Below, piece after piece: positions 61,514 through 64,000 of a stretch of 64,000 bases of DNA; the first letter of the stretch is position 1, and every line of letters begins with the position of its first letter. Source of the stretch: Chamaecyparis obtusa (Eukaryota > Streptophyta > Pinopsida > Cupressales > Cupressaceae); the NCBI GenBank assembly GCA_027943335.1, contig BSBK01002058.1, positions 62,001 to 126,000 on the forward strand, given 5' to 3'. The position numbers were made by a program, and so were the translations under genes. The notes below the pieces were generated by a model. The model was not told where the DNA came from, did no database searches, and saw only the letters and a list, made by a program, of their open reading frames with translations.

Positions 61514-62059
61514 TGTGATCTGGAGGTTGCATCAGCCTACTCTTATTAAAAGATCATTCATGTTGATGCAACACAAATCACACTTTGGATTATATCTAAG
61601 GTTGTGAAAGATTTGAGGGGCTAGAATAGAGAATTTGCATATCAGTATACCAAGATACATTGTATGCACCGAACAAGATAGAGTTACTTGGCTATTTGCA
61701 TAGCTGTATGTTTTATGTTTTTCTTTGGCATTGTTGTCAAAGGGAGAGATAAAAAATATGATGAACATAAATGGACCATCTATTTGAGGGAGAGATAATC
61801 TGAGAAATTTAGGGAGAGATTTGAAGATTTGTTGCTAAGAACAGAAGGAATTTGAGAGCTGAAAAGATCAAAACCATAGAGGAGAGTCTGCACTTGTAAT
61901 GCTGTTATGTAACATAATGATTAAACATATTAAAAATCAAGCTAGGGAGAGCTTAGTGAGCTACAAAATTTACTTACATAGTTTTGGAATAAATGTTTGG
62001 TACATGTGTATGGCATATTTCATATTGCTTGTGTTGCCATCAATGCCAAAGAGAGAGAT
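61514..62059 (+). other. Copia 3' untranslated stretch with two purine tracts
   Basis: No protein is recognised. The purine tract AAAGAGAGAGA (62048-62058), one base before the 3' LTR, is the plus-strand primer tract. A similar tract, TCAAAGGGAGAGAT at 61737-61750, could be a second one. Confidence 0.6.
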
Positions 62060-63190
62060 TGATGAACTACAACTAATTGAAATACCTGAATGACTTGAAG
62101 ATTAGTGATTAGAGATCACAGAGGTACTGAAAGGTTATGTAAGATAATTAAATCAGTCATTATGTTGTCATTGATGTCAACTAGTTTTGACAGTACTTAT
62201 CATGTAAGTTACAAACATCTAAACATCTGAAGAAGGGAGAAAAGATTATGAACTGAAATATCTATATGGAGGAAGATGGATATGACAGATGAGGATAAGG
62301 AACACTTTGGGTAACTTATTGATGAGTCTATGATATCATTATGTTGACTTGATTATGTTGCATTAATCTATGATGAAGTAGAAAGAAAAATTGCACAAAG
62401 CAATGTGGTCGGTAAATGAAGACTTAAGTATACATCGAGCCAGTGTTGTGTATACCGAGTGACAGTATTAACTGAGCTTGTATTCATTGACACATTTCTT
62501 TGTTAACCGAGTATGGATGAAAGTATTAAATTTTTAGTGTAGCCGACAGAAATTGATGAGCTCGAAATTGTTATGATTTTGAGGTTAAGGATAAAGTTTG
62601 TTATGAGATCCATGGCTAACGAAATTCAGAGAATATCTAAAGGATAGAATTGAAACTTGTTACTAACACAACTGTTGAGGAAGGTTTAAGTGGAAAAATC
62701 AATGAAGGAGAATAAGCAGAAAAATCTAATGGATGATATGAAAATGGTTTATCTGTCTTTATAAGAGATATGAGTTTCATTGTTGAAACAATGTCAGAAG
62801 AAAGAAGATTGCAGAGATTTCACATGAATAGAGTTTCATGCATGCCTAATCAGACTAGTTAAAGGAGAACAAAACTAAAAAATAGTACCAAGCATCATAG
62901 AGCTATTATCGATTATAAGTAAGTTGAGGAAGTGAATTGATATATTGATTAGAGGATTTGTATAGGCTTTGAATAGATTTGAACATCTGCAAAATAAGTT
63001 GTATTGTAATCAGATCAACTACTGTTTTAGTTTAACCATTGATACAAAAAAATCTCTTAACCAAGTGGACTTGACTATCTTATGTTATGCCCTATGTCAT
63101 TCAATGAATGTACATTGTTAACCTATCAACCCCATAGTGAATGTTGGTTGAATGATAACTGTTAGTCTTAAATCCTCTAACAAGGTCACA
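62060..63190 (+). repeat. 3' LTR of the Copia element, truncated
   Basis: Matches 55755-56886, from TGATGAACTA to CTAACAAGGTCACA. The remainder, including the terminal CA, is missing, and unrelated LTR-like sequence follows. A nested insertion or a deletion would explain it. Confidence 0.85.
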
Positions 63191-64000
63191 CCTATATCGT
63201 CTTAAAATGGAAGCACTTCCATGGTAAGAGCATTTATCCCTCTAAGTAAGTGGTATGGGGTCATGTTAAGTGCCTTGACTGGGTCTTTGCATGTATCTTT
63301 CTTTCTTCCCCCATTCTGCTTCTCTCGGCACGTGATTTCACTTTATTTCTGTATTTCTTGGCACTATGGACTGAGGTCCTGAGGTTTTTGACCTCAAGGT
63401 CAAAGTTGACCTTGAGGGTCAAATTTGACCTTGACTCTGACCTATTTTAGGGTTGACCTCGACTCTCATCTAGGAAAGATTCTACCTTTTTCTTGACCCA
63501 CATTTCAAATTTCAGGTTCCCATGATTTCAGGGTGTCGGGTTTCAGATATATTTGTTTTCCCACTTTTGGGTCGGCCATTTCGGGTTTCAAAATGGTAAA
63601 TCCTTAAATTGCATTTAATATGGGTCCATTTCTAGGGGTTAAGGTTAATTGGGATTTAATTCCCCAATGTTGGCCTTCTCTAGAGGTTTGTGCCCTAGAT
63701 CACTATAAAAGGAAGCCTTCCTCTCTCATTTTGACATCCATTAATCATCTCAAACAATCAAGCAATTTCATGATCAAGCTCTCAAGTGCAATAAAGAAAC
63801 CAAGATGGATAAGGAAAGCAAGCAAGCATTCATTCATCTTCAAGTGTAGCATTCAAGCATTCAAGCATTCATCAAGGAGATCCATTGTTAGTCATTGAAG
63901 GATTCAATGTGTTTGGAGCCCCCTTGAAGATCCATCCCTCTACATTCATCCAAGCCTCCTCATATGCAAAGATCCATTCAAGATTGGTGTTTAAGACCAA
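63191..64000 (+). mobile_element. Probable LTR fragment of another retroelement (runs out of the window)
   Basis: A promoter-like layout: a TTGACC-rich region, then CACTATAAAAGG (63701-63712) and a CT-rich initiator-like stretch. An A/C-rich leader follows with CAAGCATT repeated several times (63815-63870). This is how plant LTR R-U5 regions commonly look. No coding sequence is recognised; open frames at 63250-63450 and 63620-63898 lack any motif. No partner LTR is in the window, so this is an inference. Confidence 0.35.
63389..63446. promoter_or_regulatory. Cluster of TTGACC/GGTCAA half-sites in palindromes
   Basis: Within about 60 bases TTGACC or its complement occurs at least six times, including the perfect palindrome GGTCAAATTTGACC. 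TTGAC is the core of the W-box bound by plant WRKY factors; placed upstream of the TATA box at 63702 it could give stress-responsive transcription. The role is inferred. Confidence 0.5.

Larger units (their letters stand above)
55755..63190 (+). mobile_element. Ty1/Copia LTR retrotransposon, 3' LTR truncated
   Basis: Order: 5' LTR (55755-57251), primer site, gag-protease-integrase-reverse transcriptase-RNase H in one polyprotein (57316-61513), polypurine tract, 3' LTR (62060-63190). LTRs start with TGATGAACTA; the 5' one ends CTAACA. The 3' LTR stops matching after about 1,130 of 1,497 bp, so the right end is lost. Visible LTR divergence is around one base in ten, so the copy is old. The long tract between RNase H and the 3' LTR suits larger Copia lineages. 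Confidence 0.9.

Noticed and set aside
63250..63898. Two short plus-strand frames at the window end
   Set aside because: No motif; the region has LTR-like promoter and leader features instead.

Overview
The window looks like intergenic plant chromosome, most likely from a gymnosperm (conifer-type). It is AT-rich and mostly built from old, broken transposable elements of plant families: Ty1/Copia, Ty3/Gypsy gag, LINE, hAT, and short terminal-inverted-repeat elements. Only one recognisable host gene lies in it, a nine-exon plant lipoxygenase with GT-AG introns. No bacterial-type operons, rRNA or CRISPR arrays were seen, and no tRNA gene is called. The lineage assignment is an inference.

Layout. 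1-3096 and 14459-17255 are two diverged copies of one ~3 kb sequence in direct orientation. Between them lie an unrecognised protein-like fragment (5069-5780), a Copia remnant with one LTR (6001-8930, minus) and a LINE ORF2 remnant (10267-13475, minus). After copy B comes a tandem repeat with units of about 280-370 bp, then a long decayed gene on the plus strand (18658-22770) with a G-patch-like motif and a coiled-coil tail. 23152-24297 is a complete-looking non-autonomous DNA element: perfect 15-bp terminal inverted repeats, a CTAA target duplication, and an internal GC-rich array of ~15-bp near-palindromes. A decayed hAT/DUF4371-type transposase follows (24775-27345, minus). 28.7-36.5 kb holds no gene that I can recognise.

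The lipoxygenase (36600-40414, plus) keeps its PLAT and catalytic domains, all five iron ligands and all splice sites. A single in-frame TAA at 39821-39823 cuts it after residue 631 and removes three of the five iron ligands. About 370 bp downstream is a second terminal-inverted-repeat element (40785-41761, TA target duplication).

43401-48181 is a non-autonomous LTR retrotransposon with ~1.08 kb LTRs and under 1 kb of internal sequence. Its 5' LTR is split by a 1.65 kb insertion carrying a gag-like reading frame. 54172-55752 is the proline-rich C-terminal part of a Gypsy-type gag. It is interrupted by a Copia element with a full 5' LTR (55755-57251), decayed gag-pol (57316-61513) and a truncated 3' LTR (62060-63190). 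The window ends in LTR-like sequence with a TATA box and a dense TTGACC/GGTCAA palindrome cluster.

The elements do not form a pathway. The picture is one host gene, recently disabled or carrying a null allele, in a nest of retroelements whose stop codons mostly look like C-to-T/G-to-A decay.
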